Assembly: GCA_036510975.1 (NCBI GenBank)
Contig: DATCCY010000125.1
Coordinates: 1-64,000, forward strand
Length of the DNA stretch: 64,000 nucleotides
Direction of reading: 5' to 3'
DNA from: Longivirga sp036510975
GTDB taxonomy: Bacteria; Actinomycetota; Actinomycetes; S36-B12; CAIYMF01
The notes below the pieces were generated by a model that ran no database searches, was not told the DNA's origin, and was given only the letters and a program-made list of their open reading frames with translations. Of this stretch, positions 1 through 7,685 are shown piece by piece. A program made the position numbers and the translations under genes. Positions within the stretch are counted from its first letter, which is position 1; each line of letters starts with the position of its first letter.

Positions 1-92
1 TCGGTGCCGATGTAGTTGTGGTTGAGCATCCGGGCCTCTTCCTGGGCCAGGACGACGACCCGGCGAGCCCGGTCGGTGAACCTCTCGAACAT
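1..92 (-). CDS. clpC: ClpC ATPase subunit, N-terminal end only (partial)
   Basis: The reverse strand from 92 reads MFERFTDRARRVVVLAQEEA followed by RMLNHNYIGTE, the near-invariant N-terminus of the actinobacterial ClpC/ClpC1 Hsp100 unfoldase. ClpC feeds substrates to the ClpP peptidase in the cytoplasm. Only 30 codons lie in the window; the rest is off the left edge. A good Shine-Dalgarno (GAGGAG) precedes the ATG by about 8 bases. The position next to lsr2 and lysS is the standard actinobacterial order. Identification rests on this conserved N-terminus and the context. Confidence 0.93.
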   Translation of the reverse strand, partial: MFERFTDRARRVVVLAQEEARMLNHNYIGT

Positions 93-135
93 CTGCACTC
101 TCCTCACCACGAGCAACCGCGGGGCGGTTGGTCTC

Positions 136-147
136 GCAAGCCTAGCC
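136..147 (-). promoter_or_regulatory. likely clpC promoter -10 region (GGCTAGGCTTGC)
   Basis: On the reverse strand a TAGGCT hexamer at 144-139 lies about 47 bases before the clpC ATG, giving a predicted leader of about 40 nt that carries the Shine-Dalgarno. The same 12-mer occurs upstream of ppc and of the DUF2520-panC operon. No convincing -35 was seen. The remaining sequence to 287 shows nothing else recognisable. Confidence 0.5.
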
Positions 148-287
148 CGGGATGTACCGGGCATCACTCCGCCTAACCTCTCGGTCGTGCGGGGCGTTCC
201 GCCGAGCGTTACGCCGTCGGTGAACCGGGGCCGCCGGGAAGGCGCTCCGGGCGTCCCGAACCGGGTGCTGGCGCGCCGTCGGGCGTC

Positions 288-293
288 TAGCGT
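288..293 (+). promoter_or_regulatory. -10-like hexamer TAGCGT, leaderless promoter of the SDR gene
   Basis: TAGCGT is followed by six bases (CGGGCC) and the ATG at 300, so transcription would start at or within a base or two of the start codon. The identical 15-base string TAGCGTCGGGCCATG recurs at 11403-11417. No Shine-Dalgarno is present. Confidence 0.5.
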
Positions 294-299
294 CGGGCC

Positions 300-947
300 A
301 TGCTCACCGTGGTGGTCGGGGCCGGTCCGGGTCTGGGGCTGTCCCTCGCGCGCCGGTTCGGTGCGGCGGGCGAGGTCGCCCTCGTGGTCCGCAGCCTGGC
401 CCGGGCGGCGCCGCTGGTCGACGAGCTCGCGGGGCTGGGGGTCGAGGCCCGGGCTTACGCCGCCGACATCGGCGACGAGGCCTCCCTGCGGGCCGCCCTC
501 GGGGCGGTGCGAGCGCAGCAGGGCGATCCCGACGTCGTGCTGGTCAACGCCTCGGTCGCACCCGGCGGCTCCCCCGCGCAGGTGACGGCCGAGGAGCTGC
601 GGGCCGCGTTCGACGTCGGGGTGGTCGGCGCCGTCGTCGCCTACCAGGAGGTGCTGCCGGCCATGCTGGCGCGCGGGTCGGGCACGTTCCTCGTCACCGG
701 GTCCGGCGTCGCACTGACCCCGTGGCCCGGAGGTACGGCGCTCACGCTCGCGAAGACCGCGGTGCGCGCCTTCGCTCTGGCCGCGGCCGCCGACCTCGAG
801 GGCACCGGGGTGCACGCGGGGACGGTGACGGTCGCGGGCGTCCTCGGCGCTCCCGGCTTCGAGCCTGCGACGGTCGCCGAGCGGTTCTGGGAGCTGCACG
901 CGCAACCTCGGGACTCCTGGACCGCGGAGATCGTCCACCGCGGCTGA
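300..947 (+). CDS. SDR-family protein lacking the catalytic tyrosine
   Basis: A 215-residue Rossmann protein of the short-chain dehydrogenase/reductase family. The nucleotide-binding motif GAGPGLG is at residues 7-13, an AADIGD segment that could contact the cofactor at about 54-59, and VNAS replaces the usual NNAG motif at about 82-85. The catalytic Ser is plausible (S135) and the active-site Lys is present (K152), but the YxxxK tyrosine position, 148, is Leu. The protein may therefore bind NAD(P) without classical SDR chemistry, or use another residue. The leaderless -10 hexamer supports the ATG at 300. It stands alone between clpC and a membrane methyltransferase-like gene. Substrate unknown. 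Confidence 0.8.
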   Translation: MLTVVVGAGPGLGLSLARRFGAAGEVALVVRSLARAAPLVDELAGLGVEARAYAADIGDEASLRAALGAVRAQQGDPDVVLVNASVAPGGSPAQVTAEELRAAFDVGVVGAVVAYQEVLPAMLARGSGTFLVTGSGVALTPWPGGTALTLAKTAVRAFALAAAADLEGTGVHAGTVTVAGVLGAPGFEPATVAERFWELHAQPRDSWTAEIVHRG

Positions 948-996
948 GGGCGCGTCCTGCGACGCCGGTGCGGCCGGGACCGACATGATCGGCGTC

Positions 997-2991
997 ATGT
1001 CGGTCCGCGTGCGTCTCGTGCTCGCCTCTGCCCTGATGCTGTTCACCGAGCTGATGCTCATCCGCTGGCTCGGCGCGAACCTGATCCACCTGTCGTACTT
1101 CTCCAACATCGTCCTGCTGGGGTCCTTCCTCGGCATCGGCCTCGGGTTCCTCATGGCCAAGCCCGGACGCACGTCGCCGTGGTGGTTCCCGCTGGGCCTG
1201 GCCCTGCTCGTGGTGACGGTGCTGCTGGTCCCCAACGGCATCGACCGCTCCGGCAGCGACCTCATCTACTTCACCGCCCTGCAGACCGCCAGCGGGATGC
1301 CACCGGCGGTCACCCTCACGATCGTCTTCGCGGCCGTCGCCGCGGTGATGACGGGCCCGGGCCTGCTCGTCGCGCAGTGCTTCCTCGAGCTGCCACGCCT
1401 GGACGCCTACCGGTTCGACCTCATCGGCAGCCTCGCCGGCACGGTCCTCTTCGCAGTTATGTCGTTCCTGTCGGCGCCACCCGTCGTGTGGTCGCTGTTC
1501 ATCGCGGGGGCGACCCTGGCACTCGTCCCGCGGCCGCGGATCGTCGTCCTGGGCAGCCTCGCCATGTTCATGGCGGTCGTCGGGATCGGCACCTACCAGG
1601 GCGACATCTGGTCGCCGTACTACAAGATCCAGACCCTCGCGAGCACCCTCACGACCGCCGACGGCCAGACCTACCCGGCCATCGGGGTCATCGCCAACGG
1701 TGTCCCGCACCAGTCGATCGTGCCGATCGCGGTACGCCTGAAGAAGCAGTCCTTCTACCCCGTGCCCTACGAGCGGATCACGCCCGGACCGGTCGGCGAC
1801 GTCCTCGTCGTCGGCGCCGGCAACGGGTCGGACGTCGCGCTCGCGCTGCACTTCGGGGCGAGCAGCGTCGACGCCGTCGAGATCGACCCGCGGATCCACG
1901 ACCTCGGCGTCGAGCTGCAGCCGGACAAGCCCTTCGCCGACCCGCGCGTGCACTCCTACATCACCGACGGCCGCGCCTTCCTGCACACGACCGACAAGAA
2001 GTACGACCTGGTCATCTTCGCGCTGCCCGACTCCCTGACCCTCGTCGCGGGGTCCAACCAGCTGCGCCTGGAGAGCTACCTGTTCACCCAGGAGGCGTTC
2101 GAGGACGTGCGCGCCGTGCTCAAGCCCGGTGGCGCCTTCTCGATGTACAACTACTACCGGCAGGACTGGCTCGTCGGCCGGCTCGCCAACACCGCCCAGG
2201 CCGCGTTCGGTCACGCGCCCTGCATCGACACCTTCTCCAACGTGAGCGCCGTCATCACGGTCGGTCTCACCCCGACAGACCAGGTCTGCGGCACGACGTC
2301 GGTCACGTCGGTCGCGGGCCCCGAGCCGGTGCACGACACGCGACCGTTCCTCTACCTGAAGGACGCGAGCATCCCGTCGCTGTTCCTGGTGATGATCGCG
2401 ATCATCGTCGGCCTCTCGCTCGTCGCGGTGCGCGTGGTCGGCGGACCGCTACGCCGGATGGCGCCGTATGCCGACCTCGCGTGCCTCGGCGCCGCGTTCC
2501 TCCTGCTCGAGACGCGTGCGGTCACCTGGTCGGCACTGCTGTTCGGCACCACGTGGGTGGTCAACGCGATCGTGTTCGCCGGCGTGCTGATCGTGGTTCT
2601 CCTCGCGGTGGAGGTCACCCGTCGGCTGCCCGTGCGTCCGGCCCGACCGGCTGCGTTCGCCTTCCTCGCCGCGACGCTGCTGATCGCCTGGCTGGTGCCC
2701 ACCTCGTGGCTGCTGTCGCTCCCGATCGGGCTGCGCGTGGTCGCGGCGGTCGCCATCGCCTTCGGCCCGATCTTCGCCTCGAACATCGTGTTCGCCACGC
2801 GGTTCAACACCACCGAGGACGCGACGAGCGCGTTCGCCGCGAACCTCCTCGGCGCCATGGTCGGCGGCTGCCTCGAGTACCTCGCCCTCATCGTCGGCTA
2901 CCCGGCGCTGCTCGGCATCGCCGGGCTGTTTTACCTCGCAGCGTTCGCGCTCGGGCCGAAGGCCCGCGCGACCGTCGCTGCATCCCTCTGA
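997..2991 (+). CDS. spermidine synthase-like integral membrane protein
   Basis: About 664 residues. The N-terminal part (roughly residues 1-200) is hydrophobic with several membrane spans. The middle holds a Rossmann methyltransferase/spermidine-synthase core with GAGNGSD, the acidic strand end VEIDPR and a DGRAFL segment, then LKPGG. The C-terminal third has further membrane spans. Families with this layout are annotated as spermidine synthase-like or fused MFS/methyltransferase proteins; the true substrate is unknown. An in-frame ATG at 985 is 12 bases upstream. I prefer 997 because CATGAT (984-989) lies 7 bases before it, matching the leaderless spacing seen elsewhere, and no Shine-Dalgarno is visible. 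The gene is well separated from both neighbours. Confidence 0.72.
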   Translation: MSVRVRLVLASALMLFTELMLIRWLGANLIHLSYFSNIVLLGSFLGIGLGFLMAKPGRTSPWWFPLGLALLVVTVLLVPNGIDRSGSDLIYFTALQTASGMPPAVTLTIVFAAVAAVMTGPGLLVAQCFLELPRLDAYRFDLIGSLAGTVLFAVMSFLSAPPVVWSLFIAGATLALVPRPRIVVLGSLAMFMAVVGIGTYQGDIWSPYYKIQTLASTLTTADGQTYPAIGVIANGVPHQSIVPIAVRLKKQSFYPVPYERITPGPVGDVLVVGAGNGSDVALALHFGASSVDAVEIDPRIHDLGVELQPDKPFADPRVHSYITDGRAFLHTTDKKYDLVIFALPDSLTLVAGSNQLRLESYLFTQEAFEDVRAVLKPGGAFSMYNYYRQDWLVGRLANTAQAAFGHAPCIDTFSNVSAVITVGLTPTDQVCGTTSVTSVAGPEPVHDTRPFLYLKDASIPSLFLVMIAIIVGLSLVAVRVVGGPLRRMAPYADLACLGAAFLLLETRAVTWSALLFGTTWVVNAIVFAGVLIVVLLAVEVTRRLPVRPARPAAFAFLAATLLIAWLVPTSWLLSLPIGLRVVAAVAIAFGPIFASNIVFATRFNTTEDATSAFAANLLGAMVGGCLEYLALIVGYPALLGIAGLFYLAAFALGPKARATVAASL

Positions 2992-3148
2992 AGGTGCGGC
3001 GACGCGGCCGTGCGACGACGGTCACGGGGCGACGTCGTCGTCCGACCTGAGTCGACCCGCGCGCGCGGCTAGCCTGGGACGCACCCGACCGGGCGCCGGT
3101 CGGGCTGGTCGCGCACGCCGGCCCGTGCCGGTGCAGGGAGATGACGGC

Positions 3149-3601
3149 ATGGCGCAGGACACCCCGCTCGAGGCGACGCCCGAGACAGCGACCGGCACGA
3201 CCCCGAGGCCCGGGTCCTACGCCGACGGGCAGGGCGCGTGGTGGATCCCCACCTGGTACGTCCTGTTCTGCGCGCTGCCGCTCGCCGGTGCGTTCTTCCT
3301 GCCGGTCCCGCTCATGATGGTCATGCGCTCCACGCGACCGCCGGTGTCGTTCGTGACGGCCGGCTGGGTCGGCATCGCGATCGGGTGGGCGCTGTGGCTC
3401 GTCGCCCTGCTCGCGTGGCTCGTCGCGGGATGGCTCTTCGACGGCCAGCGCGAGGAGATCGCCGAGATGGTCGCGTGGTGGCGGCGTACGACTCAGATGT
3501 GGATCCTTCTCGTCCTCGCGTGGGGCGCGGTCGCCACCGTGGGCATCTGGATCGTCTACGCCGTGCTCGGTCAGACCGTCGGACTCACCGACTCCGCCTG
3601 A
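3149..3601 (+). CDS. small membrane protein of unknown function
   Basis: 150 residues: an acidic, Thr/Pro-rich N-terminal tail of about 30 residues, then three likely membrane spans (about 36-58, 68-96 and 120-142) with a short charged segment (DGQREEIAEM) between the second and third. An upstream in-frame start at 3125 exists, but GGGAG placed 9 bases before ATG 3149 favours the shorter form. A TAGCCT -10-like hexamer at 3070-3075 would give a leader of about 67 nt. No family recognised. It converges on lsr2. Confidence 0.65.
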   Translation: MAQDTPLEATPETATGTTPRPGSYADGQGAWWIPTWYVLFCALPLAGAFFLPVPLMMVMRSTRPPVSFVTAGWVGIAIGWALWLVALLAWLVAGWLFDGQREEIAEMVAWWRRTTQMWILLVLAWGAVATVGIWIVYAVLGQTVGLTDSA

Positions 3602-3606
3602 CCCGC

Positions 3607-3631
3607 CCCGGGCGCCCCGGCGGGCGCCGGG
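3607..3631. terminator. GC-rich hairpin between convergent genes
   Basis: CCCGGGCGCCC (3607-3617) pairs with GGGCGCCGGG (3622-3631) across a 4-base loop with one bulged G. It lies between the stop of the membrane protein and the 3' end of lsr2, so it could terminate both. There is no U-tract, as is common in actinobacteria. Confidence 0.55.
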
Positions 3632-3643
3632 CCCCGCGCTCGG

Positions 3644-3976
3644 TCAGGCGTGGGCGCCCTGGTACTTCGCCATCAGCTCGGCGCTGATCCGACCGCGCTC
3701 GTTGACCGCGATGCCCTGGCTCTTGGCCCACTCGCGCACCACCGCCGGGTCCGTGCCGCCGCGGGGGCGCGCGGCGCCGCGGCCACCGGAACGACGGGGG
3801 CCGCCGACGCGCCGGCCGTGGCCGACGTAGGGGGCGAGGGCGTCGCGCATGGCCGCGGCGTTGTCGTGGCTGAGGTCGATCTCGTAGGAGGCGCCGTCGA
3901 GGGAGAACGTGAGGGTCTCGTCGGCCGATCCCCCGTCGAGGTCGTCGACGAGGACGACCTGCACCTTCTGCGCCAT
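3644..3976 (-). CDS. lsr2: Lsr2-type nucleoid-associated histone-like protein
   Basis: 110 residues, the normal Lsr2 length. It begins MAQKVQVVLVDDLDGG, the conserved N-terminal dimerisation segment. After a basic linker (GRRVGGPRRSGGRG) comes the C-terminal DNA-binding domain with WAKSQGIAVNERGRIS. The RGR that inserts into the minor groove of AT-rich DNA is present. Lsr2 is a xenogeneic silencer and the actinobacterial counterpart of H-NS. The start is fixed by GGGAGCAGG just before ATG 3976. The gene has its own strong-looking promoter at 4033-4061 embedded in comparatively AT-rich sequence, which could allow autoregulation (inference). Confidence 0.95.
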   Translation of the reverse strand: MAQKVQVVLVDDLDGGSADETLTFSLDGASYEIDLSHDNAAAMRDALAPYVGHGRRVGGPRRSGGRGAARPRGGTDPAVVREWAKSQGIAVNERGRISAELMAKYQGAHA

Positions 3977-4032
3977 GTCCTGCTCCCGGAGAATTCGGCG
4001 TCCGCGACGCCTCCGACCTGCGATGTCACCCC

Positions 4033-4061
4033 ATTCTGGTGAATTCGCGACGGAATGACAA
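4033..4061 (-). promoter_or_regulatory. lsr2 promoter, -35 TTGTCA / 17 bp / -10 CAGAAT
   Basis: On the reverse strand TTGTCA (4061-4056) and CAGAAT (4038-4033) are separated by exactly 17 bases, close to the sigma-70 consensus. The predicted start site near 4026 gives a leader of about 50 nt. The surrounding 3990-4110 stretch contains three GAATTC sites and is locally AT-rich for this genome. Confidence 0.65.
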
Positions 4062-4183
4062 ATGCACGTCGAATTCGCGTCACATTCCCGCCGACCCGAC
4101 AAGAAATCCGTGGTGAAATTGAGCGGGAGTTTCGCGGCGCATTCCCTGCCGCACAATGGGCGCAAACACGGCTACGTCGGTAC

Positions 4184-4195
4184 GGCTAGGCTTGC
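4184..4195 (+). promoter_or_regulatory. likely ppc promoter -10 region (GGCTAGGCTTGC)
   Basis: TAGGCT at 4187-4192 lies 55 bases before the ppc GTG, predicting a leader of about 48 nt. The 12-mer is the same as in front of clpC and the DUF2520-panC operon. The 271-base gap between lsr2 and ppc otherwise holds only the divergent lsr2 promoter. Confidence 0.5.
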
Positions 4196-4247
4196 CATGG
4201 TGCGCCACTGACGCCGCGCCGTCCCCTCCTCCGCGTGGACGGACGCC

Positions 4248-7010
4248 GTGACCCACACCCCCCTCGTCGACACGAACGACCTCGCCGACCTGCGCAGCGA
4301 CATCCGGGCGCTCGGTGGCCTCCTCGGGAAGACCCTGGTCCGCCAGGACTCCGCCGAGCTGCTCGCGCTCGTCGAGGAGGTACGCCGCACCGCCCGCACC
4401 GACCTCGGCGCGACCTCGGGCCTGCTGGACTCGGTCGACCTGCCGACCTCCATCCGGCTCGCGCGGGCGTTCTCGACGTACTTCCACCTCGCCAACATCA
4501 CCGAGCAGGTGCACCGCTCGCGCGAGCAGCGCGCGGCACGACGCACCGCGGGCGACCCGCTCAACGCCGCGGCACGCCGTATCGAGACCGCGATCGCCGC
4601 CGGCGACACGACGCGCGAGGCCGTCGCGGGTGCGATGTCGCGCCTCTCCGCGCGACCGGTGTTCACCGCCCACCCGACCGAGGCCGCCCGCCGTTCCGTG
4701 CTGCTTAAGCTGCGCGCCATCGCCGACCTGCTCGAGAACGCCGAGCGCGACGGCGTCGGCCTCGACGACCCTCGGGTCTCACGACGCGCGGCCGAGCTCG
4801 TGGACCTGCTGTGGCAGACCGACGAGCTGCGGCTGGACCGTCCCGAGGTGCTCGACGAGGCGCGCAACGCCCTCTACTACCTCGACGACCTCGCCCACGG
4901 CCCCGTCGCCGAGGTGCTCGACGACCTCGCCCTCGCCCTCGAGTCGGTCGGCGTCACGCTCCCCGCCGACGCGCGGCCGCTCTCGTTCGGCTCGTGGATC
5001 GGCGGCGACCGCGACGGCAACCCGTTCGTGACCCCCGACGTCACCCGCCGCGTCATCGACCTCGTGCGCGACCACGCGGTCCGCGACCTGCTCCCGATCA
5101 TCGCGAGGCTGCTCGAGGAGATCTCGGTGAGCGAGCGGCTCAACGAGGTGTCCCAGGAGCTGCGCGACTCCCTCGCGACCGATCTCGCGAACCTGCCCGA
5201 CCTCGACCCCCGCTACCAGCGGCTCAACGCCGAGGAGCCCTACCGGCTCAAGCTCACCTGCATCCACAAGAAGCTCAACAACACCCGGGCCCGGATCGCC
5301 GTGTCGACCCCGCACCGTCCGGGCAGCGACTACGCCACGACCCGCGAGCTGCTCGACGACCTGCTGCTGGTGCGCGACTCGCTCGCCACGCACCGCGGAG
5401 AGCTCGCCGCGCACGGCGTCGTCGAACGGGCCATCCGCTCGGTCGCCGCCTTCGGCCTCTCGCTCGTCACCCTCGACGTCCGCGAGCACGCGTCGGCGCA
5501 CCACTCCGCCGTCGGTGTGCTCGTCGACCGGCTCGGCGAGCAGGGCTGGCGCTACCAGGACCTGCCGCGCGAGCACCGGCTGCGCCTGCTGTCCCAGGAG
5601 CTCGCGTCGCGGCGCCCGCTGGCCACCACCCCGCCGCCGCTCGAGGGCGACGACCTGCGCACCTACAACGCGTTCGTCGCGATCCGGGACGCGCTCGACC
5701 TGCACGGTCCCGACGTGTGCGAGACCTACATCATCTCGATGACCAAGGGCGTCGACGACGTGCTCGCCGCCGTGGTCCTCGCCCGCGAGGCCGGGCTGGT
5801 CGACATCACGTCCGACGTCGCGCGGATCGGCTTCGTCCCGCTGCTGGAGACCGTCGACGAGCTGCGCAGGGCCGGTGAGCTCCTCGACGGTCTGCTCCAG
5901 GACCCGTCGTACCGGCGGATCGTGACGCTGCGTGGCGACGTGCAGGAGGTGATGCTCGGCTACTCCGACAGCAACAAGGACGCCGGCATCACGACGTCGC
6001 AGTGGGAGATCCACCTGGCTCAGCGACGACTTCGCGACGTCGCGCGCGCACACGGAGTACGCCTGCGGCTCTTCCACGGCCGCGGTGGCACGGTCGGTCG
6101 TGGCGGCGGTCCGACCTACGAGGCGGTGCTGTCGCAGCCGCACGGCGTGCTCGACGGCGAGATCAAGCTGACCGAGCAGGGCGAGGTCATCTCCGACAAG
6201 TACCTTCTGCCCTCGCTCGCGCGCGAGAACCTCGAGCTGCTGCTCGCGGCCGTGGTGGAGGCCACCGTCCTGCACCAGTCGCCGCGCTCCGGCGCCCGGC
6301 GGCTCGCGCGCTGGGACCCAGTGATGGACCTCGTCTCGACGTCGGCGCAGCAGCGCTACCGCGCGCTCGTCGACGACCCCGACCTGCCGCGCTACTTCGC
6401 GACCTCGACACCGGTCGAGGAGCTCGCCGACATGCACCTCGGGTCGCGGCCCGCGCGACGCGCCTCGGCCGACGCCGGCATCGAGTCGCTGCGCGCGATC
6501 CCCTGGGTGTTCGGCTGGACGCAGTCGCGGCAGATCGTGCCCGGCTGGTTCGGCGTCGGTTCCGGGCTGCGGGCCGCACGAGAGGCGGGGCTCGGAGGCC
6601 TGCTCGCCGAGATGCACTCCGACTGGGCGTTCTTCCAGAACTTCGTCTCCAACGTGGAGATGACGCTCGCGAAGACCGACCTCACCGTGGCGCGCCAGTA
6701 CGTCGACCAGCTCGTGCCCGTCGAGCTGCGGCACGTGTTCGACGCCATCGTCGCCGAGCACGAGACGACCCTGGCCGAGGTGCTGGCCCTGACCGGGCGG
6801 GAGCGGCTGCTCGGGTCGCAGCCCGCGCTGGCCGCGACCCTGGTGACGCGCGACCGCTACCTGCTGCCGCTGCAGCTGCTGCAGGTTCAGCTGCTCCGAC
6901 GCGTGCGGGCGACCCGCGCGGCCGACCACGCCGAGGTCGACCCCACCCTGCGCCGGGCCCTCCTCCTGACCGTCAACGGCATAGCGACAGGCCTCCGCAA
7001 CACCGGCTGA
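4248..7010 (+). CDS. ppc: phosphoenolpyruvate carboxylase
   Basis: 920 residues, a full-length bacterial PEPC. It carboxylates PEP with bicarbonate to oxaloacetate, an anaplerotic step in the cytoplasm. Visible signatures are FTAHPTEA with the catalytic His (H142), GGDRDGNPFVT (from about G252), the glycine-rich loop FHGRGGTVGRGGGPTYEA with the second catalytic His (about H610), EQGEVISDKY, and the C-terminal RNTG that is part of the inhibitor-binding site. The start is the GTG at 4248. It is monocistronic, with its promoter about 55 bases upstream and a degenerate gene remnant immediately after its stop. Confidence 0.96.
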   Translation: MTHTPLVDTNDLADLRSDIRALGGLLGKTLVRQDSAELLALVEEVRRTARTDLGATSGLLDSVDLPTSIRLARAFSTYFHLANITEQVHRSREQRAARRTAGDPLNAAARRIETAIAAGDTTREAVAGAMSRLSARPVFTAHPTEAARRSVLLKLRAIADLLENAERDGVGLDDPRVSRRAAELVDLLWQTDELRLDRPEVLDEARNALYYLDDLAHGPVAEVLDDLALALESVGVTLPADARPLSFGSWIGGDRDGNPFVTPDVTRRVIDLVRDHAVRDLLPIIARLLEEISVSERLNEVSQELRDSLATDLANLPDLDPRYQRLNAEEPYRLKLTCIHKKLNNTRARIAVSTPHRPGSDYATTRELLDDLLLVRDSLATHRGELAAHGVVERAIRSVAAFGLSLVTLDVREHASAHHSAVGVLVDRLGEQGWRYQDLPREHRLRLLSQELASRRPLATTPPPLEGDDLRTYNAFVAIRDALDLHGPDVCETYIISMTKGVDDVLAAVVLAREAGLVDITSDVARIGFVPLLETVDELRRAGELLDGLLQDPSYRRIVTLRGDVQEVMLGYSDSNKDAGITTSQWEIHLAQRRLRDVARAHGVRLRLFHGRGGTVGRGGGPTYEAVLSQPHGVLDGEIKLTEQGEVISDKYLLPSLARENLELLLAAVVEATVLHQSPRSGARRLARWDPVMDLVSTSAQQRYRALVDDPDLPRYFATSTPVEELADMHLGSRPARRASADAGIESLRAIPWVFGWTQSRQIVPGWFGVGSGLRAAREAGLGGLLAEMHSDWAFFQNFVSNVEMTLAKTDLTVARQYVDQLVPVELRHVFDAIVAEHETTLAEVLALTGRERLLGSQPALAATLVTRDRYLLPLQLLQVQLLRRVRATRAADHAEVDPTLRRALLLTVNGIATGLRNTG

Positions 7011-7020
7011 CCCGCCCCGC

Positions 7021-7153
7021 CCGCGCGCCGAGACTGATCGAACGGCCGCCACCGTGGGCAACCGGGTGTCCACCATCGTCGCGAAGCTGCGCGTCGCCGA
7101 TCGCTCGGAGGCGATCGTCCAAGCGCGAGGCCGGTCTCGGCAACATGGTCTGA
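7021..7153 (+). pseudogene. decayed C-terminal fragment of a LuxR-type HTH regulator
   Basis: Directly after the ppc stop, one frame reads RTAATVGNRVSTIVAKLRVA then DRSEAIVQA, matching the recognition helix and last helix of a LuxR-family DNA-binding domain. At about 7124-7130 the expected continuation (REAGLGNMV and stop TGA at 7151) is in another frame. CAAGCGCGAGG fits CAAGCGCGCGAGG with two bases lost. No start codon, receiver or upstream half is present, so this is a relic of a regulator gene, truncated and frameshifted. It is called from the HTH pattern only. Confidence 0.6.
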
Positions 7154-7157
7154 CCGG

Positions 7158-7652
7158 CTACGTGCGCTTGCTCCTGGGCGGCGCTGCGGGCCGGGTCCCG
7201 GGGCGCCGCGGCGGGTTGCGGAACGCGAGGAAGAGGGTGACCAGACCGTAGGCGGGGATGACGGCCAGCGCGGCGTACGCCGCGATGCCGGTGGCTCCGG
7301 CCGTGACGAGGAGGCCGCCGAGCGCGATGACCTGGTAGAGGAAACCCCACTTGAGCATGTCCATGTCGGCGTGCAGTGCGATCGAGGCGCCGAGCCGCAC
7401 CACCAGGGCGACGACACCGCCGAGCACGGCCCCGCTCGCGAGCTGCTGGGTCGAGGCCGACAGGCTCGACAGCAGCGGCGCTGTGAGCTGCGAGACGCCG
7501 GAGAACCCGCCGAACAGCAGCGACAGCCAGATCATCCAGCCGGCGAGCCGCCACTGCCGCGGCGGTTCCGCATCCGGCGCCGCGAAGCCGCGCCGCGTCA
7601 ACCACAGGACGACGAGGAACACGCCGACGGCTGCCACGCCGTAGACCGCCAT
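7158..7652 (-). CDS. hypothetical four-span membrane protein
   Basis: 164 residues with an N-terminal span (about 1-20), spans near 38-58, 70-92 and 112-145, and a basic Pro/Arg-rich tail (RNPPRRPGTRPAAPPRSKRT). A GAGGAG-type Shine-Dalgarno lies before the ATG. It is 33 bases downstream of the GT39-like gene and probably belongs to the lysS-argA-GT39 transcript. No family recognised. Confidence 0.6.
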   Translation of the reverse strand: MAVYGVAAVGVFLVVLWLTRRGFAAPDAEPPRQWRLAGWMIWLSLLFGGFSGVSQLTAPLLSSLSASTQQLASGAVLGGVVALVVRLGASIALHADMDMLKWGFLYQVIALGGLLVTAGATGIAAYAALAVIPAYGLVTLFLAFRNPPRRPGTRPAAPPRSKRT

Positions 7653-7685
7653 CCGCGCCTCGTCTCCTCGGGTCGAGGTCGCAGG

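Noticed and set aside
742..2334. 530-codon reverse-strand frame over the spermidine-synthase-like gene
   Set aside because: Antisense shadow with Asp/Arg/His-rich low-complexity composition and no domain; the forward frame has clear motifs and membrane spans.
4197..4211. Mini-ORF ATG-GTG-CGC-CAC-TGA in the ppc leader
   Set aside because: The spacing from TAGGCT is 4, so the predicted transcript start falls inside the ATG. A four-codon peptide this close to the start is most likely chance.
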